From contig CAIYOY010000089.1 in NCBI GenBank assembly GCA_903927905.1, positions 1 to 35,837 of the forward strand: a stretch of 35,837 nt of DNA, given 5' to 3'. This document shows positions 23,512 to 31,685 of the stretch, piece by piece. Within the stretch, counting starts at the first letter, position 1. The number at the start of each line of letters is the position of its first letter. Both the position numbers and the translations under genes were made by a program. The notes under the pieces were generated by a model. It had not been told where the DNA came from. It saw only the letters and a list, made by a program, of their open reading frames with translations, and searched no databases. Source of the DNA: an uncultured Verrucomicrobiales bacterium (GTDB lineage: Bacteria > Verrucomicrobiota > Verrucomicrobiia > Limisphaerales > Palsa-1400).

Positions 23512-25710
23512 ATGGCACCAAAGAAGGTTATATCGCAAGGTCGGCGGATTTTACGCGCTCTCCTTTTGTCTGGTGCTTTTCTCCTGATTTTTTCCTCAGC
23601 CACCGCGCAGGCGGCGTTGCAATTCGATGTTTTCCTCGGCTACGACGGGGTCGTCCCGGCCAACGGCTGGTTTCCCATCGTCTGTGAATTGCATAATGAC
23701 GGACCGTCGTTTAATGCGGTCGTGGAGGTTTCTTCTGACTCGGGCGGGCAGCAGAGCCGACAGGTGCCGGTGGAGCTACCCACCAATACCCGGAAACGCA
23801 TTTGCATTCCGGTCTATTCTTCTTCCCGTCATCGGACTTGGAATGTCCGCTTGTTGGATGATCGCGGCAAGGTGCGTTCTGAGCAGACGATGTTGTCGCC
23901 GCGAAGGGTGATGGTGGCTGATATGCCGGTGGTCGCGGCCATTTCCCGGACGGTCGGCGGCGTGCCGCCATTGCCGACGATCCCGAATAAATCGCAAGAT
24001 GTGCAACCCGTCACTGCGCGGTTGCAACCGGCCATTTTCCCTGACAACCCGCTGGCCTTGGAGGGGATTGATCTGCTTTATCTGAGTTCGGAGAAGGCGT
24101 TGGAATTAAGCGAACCGCAAGTGGCGGCGTTGACGGCGTGGTTGCAACGCGGCGGTCATCTGGTTGTCAGCGTGGAACAGACTTCGGATTTGAGTGGTGT
24201 GCCATGGTTGAAACAGATGCTGCCCTGTGAATTGACCGGCACCGCCAACTTGCAGAACCACGAGCAATTGGTGGAATGGACGAAGGCGCGTGATCATTCA
24301 ATTGTCCCAACGCCGCCGCCGACGAATAAGCGCCCGCGCAATAAGAAGAAGCCCAATAATAATCAGAACAATAACCAGGATAGCACCCCGGTTTTCCGGT
24401 CGGCGGAGATCAGGGACGACCCGGAATTTGAGGCCGCGCCCATGTCCGTGGTCACAGGGAAGCTCACCGATGGTCATGTTTTGATTGGCGATGAGGCCAC
24501 ACCTTTGGTCATCGAAGCCACCCGGGTGCGTGGCAAGATCACCGTCCTGACCTTCAGCCCGGAGCGGGAGCCGTTTGTTTCCTGGAAAAGTCGGGAATGG
24601 TTTTGGGCCAAGATGGCGAATATTCCGTTGTCCACCTTTGAATCGCCGGACTTTGTGGTGGACAGCGCGCGCTTGAGCAGCGATGGCATTTTTGGGGCGA
24701 TGATTGACAGCAAGCAAATCCGTAAGCTGCCGTTGGGCTGGCTGCTGTTATTGCTGCTGGCCTATCTGGTGGTCATCGGGCCGCTGGATCAATATTGGCT
24801 GAAAAAAATCAATCGCCAGATGTGGACCTGGGTGACGTTTCCGCTCTATGTGGTGATTTTTTCCGGGCTGATTTATTTGATCGGTTTTCATCTGCGCGCC
24901 GGTGAGCTGGAATGGAACGAGTTGAACATCGTGGATGTCTTGCAGAATGGCGATTTCGCGGTGTTGCGCGGGCAGACGTATGTTTCGATTTACTCGCCGG
25001 TGAACTCGCATTATTCGATGGCCAGCGATCAACCGTTTGCCACATTGCGGGGCGAGTATCAGGGGAATTTCGGCGGCGGCCAGGAGAGCAGCCGGGCCAG
25101 CGTGGTGCAAAAGGGCAATAGCTTCAGGGCCGACGTTTTTGTGCCGGTCTGGACCAGCCAGCTTTATGTCAGTGATTGGCTGCAACCGGGGCCGGTGCCG
25201 TTGACCCTGAAAGCGGTCGAGGAAAATGGCAAGTGGAAGGTGACGGTGGAAAATAAAACCGACCGGATCTACAAGCCGGCGCATGTTGTCCTGGGGCGGC
25301 GCGTTTTTGACCTGGGCGATTTGCCGGCAAATCAGACGAAAACATTTGCGCTCGATTCGTCGCTCGGACAGACGCTGGCGCAGTTTATGGGAGATTACGG
25401 CGATAAATTTCGCGGATCAGCCCAGGCCCGGCGGCAAAGTTTTGGCAATAATGGCGTGCGCATTGAAGACGTTGCGCTGGGTTCCATGGCGGCGTCCTTT
25501 CTTTCCCAGGCCAATCGGGGCGGCAACAATTGGGACGATTTTAACGTGCCGGAGTCGCTTGACTTGACTCGTTTCGCCATGAGCGGGCAGGGGATATTGC
25601 TGGCTTGGGACGCGGATCATTCGATGGCGTCTCCGATAAATAAATTCAACCCGCGCCGAATCCATCGCAACTCGCTGGTGCGGTTGGTGGTGCCTGAGGA
25701 TCAACTTTGA
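23512..25710 (+). CDS. Exported membrane-anchored protein of an ABC-2 transporter operon, function unknown
   Basis: A 732-aa protein from ATG 23512; the frame extends to 23323 only through repeat DNA. It has an N-terminal signal ('RRILRALLLSGAFLLIFSSATAQA'-type, positions about 11-35), an N-terminal beta-rich domain ('FLGYDGVVPANGWFPIVCEL'), a glutamine-amidotransferase-like stretch ('LSEPQVAALTAWLQRGGHLVVS') recalling DUF4350/GldG-like proteins, a low-complexity Asn/Lys/Pro linker encoded at about 24310-24380, and two adjacent transmembrane helices encoded at about 24728-24900 ('LPLGWLLLLLLAYLVVIGPL', 'LYVVIFSGLIYLIGFHL'). The large C-terminal domain follows the helices. It is the first gene before an ABC ATPase (29-bp gap) and ABC-2 permease, so it is probably an accessory subunit of that transporter. 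Exact function not recognised. Confidence 0.8.
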   Translation: MAPKKVISQGRRILRALLLSGAFLLIFSSATAQAALQFDVFLGYDGVVPANGWFPIVCELHNDGPSFNAVVEVSSDSGGQQSRQVPVELPTNTRKRICIPVYSSSRHRTWNVRLLDDRGKVRSEQTMLSPRRVMVADMPVVAAISRTVGGVPPLPTIPNKSQDVQPVTARLQPAIFPDNPLALEGIDLLYLSSEKALELSEPQVAALTAWLQRGGHLVVSVEQTSDLSGVPWLKQMLPCELTGTANLQNHEQLVEWTKARDHSIVPTPPPTNKRPRNKKKPNNNQNNNQDSTPVFRSAEIRDDPEFEAAPMSVVTGKLTDGHVLIGDEATPLVIEATRVRGKITVLTFSPEREPFVSWKSREWFWAKMANIPLSTFESPDFVVDSARLSSDGIFGAMIDSKQIRKLPLGWLLLLLLAYLVVIGPLDQYWLKKINRQMWTWVTFPLYVVIFSGLIYLIGFHLRAGELEWNELNIVDVLQNGDFAVLRGQTYVSIYSPVNSHYSMASDQPFATLRGEYQGNFGGGQESSRASVVQKGNSFRADVFVPVWTSQLYVSDWLQPGPVPLTLKAVEENGKWKVTVENKTDRIYKPAHVVLGRRVFDLGDLPANQTKTFALDSSLGQTLAQFMGDYGDKFRGSAQARRQSFGNNGVRIEDVALGSMAASFLSQANRGGNNWDDFNVPESLDLTRFAMSGQGILLAWDADHSMASPINKFNPRRIHRNSLVRLVVPEDQL

Positions 25711-25739
25711 ACCATTAACTTTAAACTTTGAATAAATTT

Positions 25740-26687
25740 ATGGACGCTCCTCCTATTCCTGCGGTCGAGACGGTTGGTTTGACCCGCCAATACGGCGCCA
25801 TGACCGCGCTGGACTCGCTCAACCTCACCATCAATCAAGGTGATCTGTTCGGCTTTATCGGTTCCAACGGCGCGGGCAAGACGACCACGCTTCGGATTCT
25901 GGCCACGTTTCTTGCGCCGTCATCGGGGACGGCTCGCGTTCTTGGACACGATGTGGTGCAGGAGGCTGACGCGGTGCGGCATGTCATCGGTTATATGCCG
26001 GATTTCTTCGGTGTTTATAAGGACATGGAAGTGACGGAGTATCTGGATTTCTTCGGCGCGTGTTACAAAATTCCAACGTTGCAACGGGAAAAGACGGTAG
26101 CGGATGTTTTGGAGTTGGTGGGTTTGAGTGAAAAGAAAGGCGCTATTATTGGAGCGCTCAGCCGGGGTATGCAGCAGCGGCTCGGCCTCGCTCGCGTATT
26201 GATTCACGATCCGAAAGTCCTTTTGCTCGACGAACCGGCCAGTGGTCTCGACCCGCGTGCGCGCATTGAAATGATGGCCATTCTGGAGGAGCTCCAACGT
26301 CTCGGCAAAACCATCATCATTTCATCCCACATTTTGAGCGAGTTGCAGACGTTGTGCAATCGCGTGGCCATCATTGAACGCGGGAAATTGATTTACAGCG
26401 GCCCGGTGCAGGGCGTGCGCGATCAGATGTCGGCCGGATTGATTTACTGGGTGACGGTGCATGGGGATTCGACGGCGGCGATCGCCTTGTTGAAAGCGCG
26501 TCCCGAGGTGGCGGAAGCCGTCGCCGTGGATGGACAAGTCAAAGTGACTTTCACAAGCCATGAAGTTGATCCATCGTTTTTGGCGGAGGCGCTGGTTCAC
26601 GGCGGGATTAAATTTAACGGGTTATGGGAGGATGAGTTGGGATTGGAGGAAGTGTTTTTGCGAGTGACCAAGGGAGATACGCAGTAG
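25740..26687 (+). CDS. ABC-2-type transporter ATP-binding protein
   Basis: A 315-aa single-cassette ATPase: Walker A GSNGAGKTT (41-49), Q-loop region around 'GYMPDFFGVYKDMEV', signature LSRGMQQ (140-146), Walker B VLLLDEPASGLDP (160-172) and switch His H197 ('ISSHILSE'). This is the CcmA/NatA/DrrA-like group paired with ABC-2 permeases in export or membrane-remodelling systems, including gliding-motility GldA relatives. ATG 25740 is chosen over an upstream in-frame TTG at 25728. It is 29 bp after the exported protein gene and about 85 bp before the permease start, with an inverted-repeat element in that second gap. Substrate unknown. Confidence 0.93.
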   Translation: MDAPPIPAVETVGLTRQYGAMTALDSLNLTINQGDLFGFIGSNGAGKTTTLRILATFLAPSSGTARVLGHDVVQEADAVRHVIGYMPDFFGVYKDMEVTEYLDFFGACYKIPTLQREKTVADVLELVGLSEKKGAIIGALSRGMQQRLGLARVLIHDPKVLLLDEPASGLDPRARIEMMAILEELQRLGKTIIISSHILSELQTLCNRVAIIERGKLIYSGPVQGVRDQMSAGLIYWVTVHGDSTAAIALLKARPEVAEAVAVDGQVKVTFTSHEVDPSFLAEALVHGGIKFNGLWEDELGLEEVFLRVTKGDTQ

Positions 26688-26691
26688 AATT

Positions 26692-26757
26692 GGAGCGCCG
26701 AGCATTGCTCGGCAGGCGGAAGCATTTTGGTTCGCGCCGAACAATGCTCGGCGCTCC
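26692..26757. repeat. Short inverted-repeat element between ABC ATPase and permease genes
   Basis: Arms of 22 bp at 26692-26713 and 26736-26757 are inverted copies with one mismatch. Each contains the palindromic core GCCGAGCA-TTGCTCGGC (one base changed on the right). It starts 4 bp after the ATPase stop. As RNA it would form a strong hairpin inside the operon transcript. Confidence 0.8.
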
Positions 26758-26771
26758 GATGGAGGAGTTTG

Positions 26772-28436
26772 GTGAATGGAAAAAATTCCAGCTTAAAGAG
26801 CCTCCGGTTCATCACCGGAATGTGGCCGGTCATCCAGCGCGAGTTGCGCGAAGGGGCGCGGCGTCCGTTCAATTACTGGCTGCGCGTGGGTGCTGCCGGC
26901 GGAGCGCTCGGAGTGCTGATGATTATTTATAGTGCTTTCGAAATGCCCGCCGGCTCGGGCATTAAAGCTTTCACCCGTCTGCATACTCTTTTGCTGCTGT
27001 TGATCTGGTGGGTGGTTCCGGCCATGGCTTGCGATTGTATCGCTCGAGAGAAACGAGACGGTACTTTGGGGCTGCTCTTCATGACACCGTTGTCGGCGGG
27101 TGGAATTGTGGCAGGAAAAAGTCTGGTTCAGGGGTTTAGGGCTTTCACGCTTTGGCTGGCGGTGATACCGGTGCTGACCATTCCATTCCTGATGGGTGGG
27201 ATAGGGTGGCTGGACCTTTCCACGGTGGCCTCTTTTGAGTTTTCTGCCACGGTGCTTTGTCTGGCCGCAGGTTTGCTGGCCTCCTCACTGGTAAAAAATC
27301 GGATGGCGGCATTTTTTATGGCGGCGGCTTTGGCGACGTTTTTTTTGCTCCTGATCAGCGTGTTAGCGATTTTTATGGTCAATTATTTGACCATGGCGGC
27401 TTTCTGGGCTCCGGGAGATTCCGATTTTGTAATTTGCATGCTTACAGGAATATTCCCACATAATTTTAACGCCACAGACGGGTGGGCGGTGTTTTTCTCC
27501 AGCGGTAATTCCTCTGCGGCTTCCTCCGCGCATCGGTTCTGGTGTTATATGTTGATTGGTGTAGTCGGTTTATCTCTGGCTATTTTGATTTCGGTCACAA
27601 GTTTTGCTTCCGCCTGTGTTCGACGGTCTTGGAAAGATAAGATTCCTTCTGTCCGACAGGCGGGGTTGATCAAACGATTTTGTACTCCTCTGTTGCAACG
27701 CAGGTTTTCGAAGAAGATGCAAGGGACAATGGATCGGAATCCGATTGCCTGGCTGCAACAATATTCGTGGAAGGCGCGTTTGAGCAAATGGGGGCTATGT
27801 TTCGGATTTGTCATAGGGGAAACGTTAGTTGTCACCGCCAATGTTGAGCGACCGGACAATCTGCTCTCCTGGCAAATCGTTTTTCTATTCGTTCTCGGGG
27901 TGGTCTTTACGTTCATTGGGATCAACAGTTTTCTGATGGAAAAACAATCCGGCGCGTTGGAATTGATTCTGATCACGCCGCTGCGGGTGGGGCAGATCAT
28001 TTTTGGCCGGGCTTGGGGTTTGTGGAAACTATTTTTACCGGCGGCCCTGATTCTGGGAGCCTCCACCGTCACGAGTTATTGGCTGAACAATGCAAGGCAC
28101 TATTATTTTTATGGGCGGAATGATTTTGAGGATCCGGTGTTTCAGATAACTTTTGCCGTCGTCGCTGCGTTTTTCAATTTGCCGGTGTTTGCGACCTACT
28201 TCGCCTTGCGCGTGAAAAATCTGATCGTGGCCGGGGTTTTGACTTGGATTGCGCTTTTGATCGCTCCTTATATCGGCTTGGGATTAGTGGCGATTCCGTG
28301 CCGGCTATTTTCAGTGGATTATCAGTCTTCGAACATTTTTATCTTCATGGGGATTTTTCTGGGCAACGCTGCTTTCGCCGCCTTGGTTTGCTTTTTATTG
28401 CGCCACAGTTTATCTCGCCGGATTTATTCTTTTTGA
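26772..28436 (+). CDS. ABC-2-type transporter permease
   Basis: A 554-aa multi-spanning membrane protein. I place the start at GTG 26772 because GGAGGAG (26761-26767) lies just before it; ATG 26820, before 'MWPVIQRELREGARRP', is an alternative giving 538 aa. The frame further upstream translates the repeat at 26692-26757. It has the ABC-2 pattern twice: a cytoplasmic N-terminus with 'RELREGARRPFNYW', hydrophobic spans, the 'CDCIAREKRDGTLGLLFMTPLS' coupling segment, and a second 'FLMEKQSGALELILITPLRVGQIIFGR' segment near the middle, so it is a fused or duplicated permease. It works with the ATPase upstream. The hydrolase genes start 49 bp later on the same strand and may be co-transcribed. Confidence 0.9.
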   Translation: MNGKNSSLKSLRFITGMWPVIQRELREGARRPFNYWLRVGAAGGALGVLMIIYSAFEMPAGSGIKAFTRLHTLLLLLIWWVVPAMACDCIAREKRDGTLGLLFMTPLSAGGIVAGKSLVQGFRAFTLWLAVIPVLTIPFLMGGIGWLDLSTVASFEFSATVLCLAAGLLASSLVKNRMAAFFMAAALATFFLLLISVLAIFMVNYLTMAAFWAPGDSDFVICMLTGIFPHNFNATDGWAVFFSSGNSSAASSAHRFWCYMLIGVVGLSLAILISVTSFASACVRRSWKDKIPSVRQAGLIKRFCTPLLQRRFSKKMQGTMDRNPIAWLQQYSWKARLSKWGLCFGFVIGETLVVTANVERPDNLLSWQIVFLFVLGVVFTFIGINSFLMEKQSGALELILITPLRVGQIIFGRAWGLWKLFLPAALILGASTVTSYWLNNARHYYFYGRNDFEDPVFQITFAVVAAFFNLPVFATYFALRVKNLIVAGVLTWIALLIAPYIGLGLVAIPCRLFSVDYQSSNIFIFMGIFLGNAAFAALVCFLLRHSLSRRIYSF

Positions 28437-28485
28437 CAGGAGACAAAAGCTTGAATTCCAGGTTGAAATGAAACAATGATGTGCC

Positions 28486-29400
28486 ATGAGAAAGTTACTT
28501 TTCTTGATCGCCATCTTGTGTGCCGGGACCCGCTTGCCCGGCCAGGACGCCACCAATCTTTACGCGGGGCAAGGCCAGTTGATTCTGACGAATTTTGTTT
28601 CCGCGCCGTTTCCTCATCCCAAACGGGCCAATGGCCACGTTTACCACGACAAGACTTATACGACGGAAGATCATTACAGCGACAGCCATGTGGCGTTGTT
28701 TGTGCCGAAAGGCTTTCGCGCCGGCAGCACCATTGATCTGGTGGTCCATTTTCATGGTTGGAACAACAATGTGACCAACGTTCTGCGCCGGTATAATTTG
28801 ATCAATCAGTTTGTGGAAAGCGGACGCAATGCGATTCTGATCGTGCCGCAGGGGCCGCTGGACGCAAATGATTCGTTCGGCGGAAAAATGGAGGATGCCC
28901 GGGGATTCAAGAAATTTATTGATGAAGCGATTGACGTTCTCCAGAAAAACGGCATCAGCCAACGGGCCGAGCCATATCGGATCATCCTGTCCTCGCATAG
29001 CGGTGGGTACGAAGCAGTTTACTCCATAGTGGCGCGTGGCGGGATGTCGGATAAAATTCGCGAAATCTGGTTGTTTGATTCGTTGTATGCCGGGACCGAA
29101 ACGTTTGCGGTTTGGTTCGATCATCATAAGGGGCGGTTCATTGATCTTTATACCAAGGATGGCGGGACCACGGGGGAGACCTTCAATTTGATGGAAGCCT
29201 TGCGTGGCAATAATGTTTCGTTTTTTGAAGCGACGGAAACCAATTCCACCGCGAAGGATTTGCGCGATAACCATTTGGTTTTTCTGTTCACCGATTTGCC
29301 GCACGACGAGGTGATGCAGGGCCGCAACACCTTCCGCCAACTTCTCGAAACCAGTTCATTGGATGCGATTAGTGGGTGGAAGCCGACTCACGCTCATTGA
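28486..29400 (+). CDS. Secreted alpha/beta-hydrolase-like protein (first of a tandem pair)
   Basis: A 304-aa protein with signal peptide 'MRKLLFLIAILCAGTRLPGQ'. It shows an alpha/beta-hydrolase layout: oxyanion-type strand 'LVVHFHGWNNN' (85-95), nucleophile elbow S170-H-S172-G-G with S172 as likely nucleophile, probable acid D198 ('LFDSLY') and probable His H273 ('TDLPHDEV'). This suggests an esterase or peptidase-like enzyme outside the cytoplasm; the substrate is unknown. The next gene encodes a diverged paralogue. It lies 49 bp after the ABC permease gene. No Shine-Dalgarno site is seen. Confidence 0.78.
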   Translation: MRKLLFLIAILCAGTRLPGQDATNLYAGQGQLILTNFVSAPFPHPKRANGHVYHDKTYTTEDHYSDSHVALFVPKGFRAGSTIDLVVHFHGWNNNVTNVLRRYNLINQFVESGRNAILIVPQGPLDANDSFGGKMEDARGFKKFIDEAIDVLQKNGISQRAEPYRIILSSHSGGYEAVYSIVARGGMSDKIREIWLFDSLYAGTETFAVWFDHHKGRFIDLYTKDGGTTGETFNLMEALRGNNVSFFEATETNSTAKDLRDNHLVFLFTDLPHDEVMQGRNTFRQLLETSSLDAISGWKPTHAH

Positions 29401-29401
29401 T

Positions 29402-30268
29402 ATGAAGGCCCGTTGGTTGGCAGCAATGTGTTTATTCCTCCTCGTGGGGAGTGTCGCAGCCAAGCCGCCAATTCCACCTCCACGCCTCGACGTTCCCGGA
29501 AAACATCTGGTCTTGCCTGAGGGAAACTTATTCGTGCCGGATTTTTATCAATTACCCGCCAATAAAAAGGCCGATGTGGTTTTGTTTTTTCTCGGAGCTT
29601 CCTGGTGTGCAGAGCAGAATTTTTACGCGGCCAGGAAAAATGGAGTCATCTTCACTGCCAACGATAAAGCCCGTAAAGCCGTAGAGTTGAATGGCGCAGA
29701 AGCCGAGCGCTTGCTCGATGCTGTGGTGAAGGCATTGCGCGGGGAAGGAATTGAAGCGAGCGGGGCAGGGCGGGTGTGCGTCGCTTCGTTCAGCGGCGGC
29801 TACAGTAGTACCCGCAGTATCCTGGCGCAGAGCAATCTGGTGGATAAAATTACCGATGTGGTGCTGGCGGATTCGTTGTATGGGCCGAAGTCGGCCGGTA
29901 ACACGAACGAGATGGATGCGGCTGGCATGGCCCCGTTTTTCAATTACGCGCAACGGGCCGCAGAGGGAAAAGGCCGTTTTATTTTCAGCCAACTTTTCCC
30001 ACCGGAAAAGAAATATCGCAGCAACACAACCACACTGGCAGCGTATTATTTAACCGATCATTTGCAGGTGGAGCGAAAACCAGCGACCGGAAAAACTTCA
30101 GTAGGGGCGGAGATCCTTTATCGCGCAGACAAAAATGGTTTTCACGTCCTGGGTTACGCCGGAATGACGACGCAAGATCACTTCAATCATTTCTACGGCA
30201 TTAGCGATTTGTTCAAGGAGACTTCGCTGGCACCAGCGTCATTGTCCAGCGTCGGGACCGGTCACTGA
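29402..30268 (+). CDS. Secreted alpha/beta-hydrolase-like protein (second of a tandem pair)
   Basis: A 288-aa protein from ATG 29402, one base after the previous stop; it begins with a signal peptide ('MKARWLAAMCLFLLVGSVAA'). It parallels the first gene: strand 'DVVLFFLGASWCAEQ' (58-72), elbow S129-F-S131-G-G-Y, 'DKI.DVVLADSLYG' with D157, and a late His (H260 or H263 in 'TTQDHFNHF'). The spacing matches the likely triad of the first protein, but overall identity is low, so this is an old duplication. Its 3' end overlaps the convergent sulfatase gene by 30 bp. Substrate unknown; the two products may act together. Confidence 0.75.
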   Translation: MKARWLAAMCLFLLVGSVAAKPPIPPPRLDVPGKHLVLPEGNLFVPDFYQLPANKKADVVLFFLGASWCAEQNFYAARKNGVIFTANDKARKAVELNGAEAERLLDAVVKALRGEGIEASGAGRVCVASFSGGYSSTRSILAQSNLVDKITDVVLADSLYGPKSAGNTNEMDAAGMAPFFNYAQRAAEGKGRFIFSQLFPPEKKYRSNTTTLAAYYLTDHLQVERKPATGKTSVGAEILYRADKNGFHVLGYAGMTTQDHFNHFYGISDLFKETSLAPASLSSVGTGH

Positions 30269-31672
30269 CTTGGGCGGCTTATCCACCCATTGATCGTGAT
30301 CGCCCAATTCTTTCCGCAGACGTTCGAGTTCCTTTTTTAAATCAGCCAGGACATCGGCGAATTTTGGATCGGCATAGACGCTGTTGAGTTCGTGCGGGTC
30401 TTTTTTCAGGTCAAAGAGTTCCCATTCGTTGAGGTCGTGGTAGAAAATCAGTTTATAACGCTCGGTGCGGACGCCGTAGTGTTTGTTGACGGTGTGCTCG
30501 GACGGATGGCAGTAGTAGCGATAATACATCGAGGTGCGCCAGTCTTTCGGTTTCTTGCCTTCGAGGAGTGGCTTGATGCTGTGACCCTGGATTTCAGGCG
30601 GCACGGGAAGTCCGGCGTATTCGAGGAAGGTCGGGGCAAAATCCACGTTCAAGATCATGCCGTCGCTGACGGTGTGGGGTTTGATTTTTCCAGGATAACG
30701 AACCATGAACGGCATGCGCAGCGATTCTTCATACATGAACCGTTTGTCAAACCAATCATGGTCGCCGAGAAAAAATCCCTGGTCGGATGTGTAAATGACA
30801 ATGGTGTTTTTATCCAGGCCTTCCTTTTTCAAAAAATCCAAAACGCGGCCAACATTGTCATCAATCGAGGCGATGCAGCGCAGATAATCTTTGATGTAAC
30901 GTTGGTATTTCCATTTCTTGAGCGCTTCGGCGGAAAGGCCCGGCGGCGGTTCCTGTTTCAGATCTTTTTTGTTCAAATCAACGTCAATTCGCATGGTGGC
31001 GACTTTGGCGGCGCTGGCGCGATGAGAATAATCGTCGTTGAATGTGGCCGGTTCGGGAATATCCACGTCGTCATACATGTGGGCGTGTTTGTCGTCGGGT
31101 TCCCAGGGGCGGTGCGGCGCTTTGTGATGCAGCATCAGGAAGAACGGTTTGTCCTTGGGCCGGTCCTGGATAAATTTTATGCCCAGATCGGTGATGATGT
31201 CGGTGGCGTAGCCTTTGATTTTATTCGTTTTGCCCATCTCAATTAAATTGGGATTATGATATTGCCCCTGGCCGGGCAGGACATTCCAATAATCAAAGCC
31301 GGTGGGATTGCTGGTGAGATGCCACTTGCCGATCATGCCGGTGTGATAACCACCCTTCTGCAACATTTTGGCGACGGTCGGTTGGCGGCCATCGAACCGG
31401 TTGAAAACGGTGACGCCGTTTATATGACTGTATTTGCCGGTTAGAATGGCAGCGCGACTGGGGGTGCAGATGGAATTGACCACAAAGCAATTTTCAAATC
31501 TCATGCCTTCGTTGCCGATGCGATCGAGATTGGGCGTCTGGTTGATTTTGCTGCCGTAAGCGCTGATGGCGTGGGCGGCGTGATCGTCTGCCATGATGAA
31601 AAGGATATTGGGGCGATCGGCGGCGGCAGCAGAAAGGCCGAGAGCCAGAAAAAGAGAAAGAAAAATTTTCAT
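30239..31672 (-). CDS. Secreted sulfatase (formylglycine-dependent, family S1)
   Basis: A 477-aa arylsulfatase-superfamily protein from ATG 31672, which begins directly at the signal peptide ('MKIFLSLFLALGLSAAAA'). Metal ligands D29-D30 are in 'FIMADDH'. The modification motif C69-T-P-S-R73 is of the Cys type, so C69 would be converted to formylglycine by a maturase. 'GKWHL' and 'TSDQGFFLGDHDWFDK' supply further active-site residues, and the C-terminal 'YELFDLKKDPHELNSVY'-like segment is typical of bacterial S1 sulfatases. It removes sulfate esters, probably from glycans, outside the cytoplasm. It follows the Gfo/Idh gene by 13 bp as the second gene of an operon. Exact subfamily and substrate are not known. 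Confidence 0.93.
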   Translation of the reverse strand: MKIFLSLFLALGLSAAAADRPNILFIMADDHAAHAISAYGSKINQTPNLDRIGNEGMRFENCFVVNSICTPSRAAILTGKYSHINGVTVFNRFDGRQPTVAKMLQKGGYHTGMIGKWHLTSNPTGFDYWNVLPGQGQYHNPNLIEMGKTNKIKGYATDIITDLGIKFIQDRPKDKPFFLMLHHKAPHRPWEPDDKHAHMYDDVDIPEPATFNDDYSHRASAAKVATMRIDVDLNKKDLKQEPPPGLSAEALKKWKYQRYIKDYLRCIASIDDNVGRVLDFLKKEGLDKNTIVIYTSDQGFFLGDHDWFDKRFMYEESLRMPFMVRYPGKIKPHTVSDGMILNVDFAPTFLEYAGLPVPPEIQGHSIKPLLEGKKPKDWRTSMYYRYYCHPSEHTVNKHYGVRTERYKLIFYHDLNEWELFDLKKDPHELNSVYADPKFADVLADLKKELERLRKELGDHDQWVDKPPKSVTGPDAGQ

Positions 31673-31685
31673 TTGGATAAATGCC

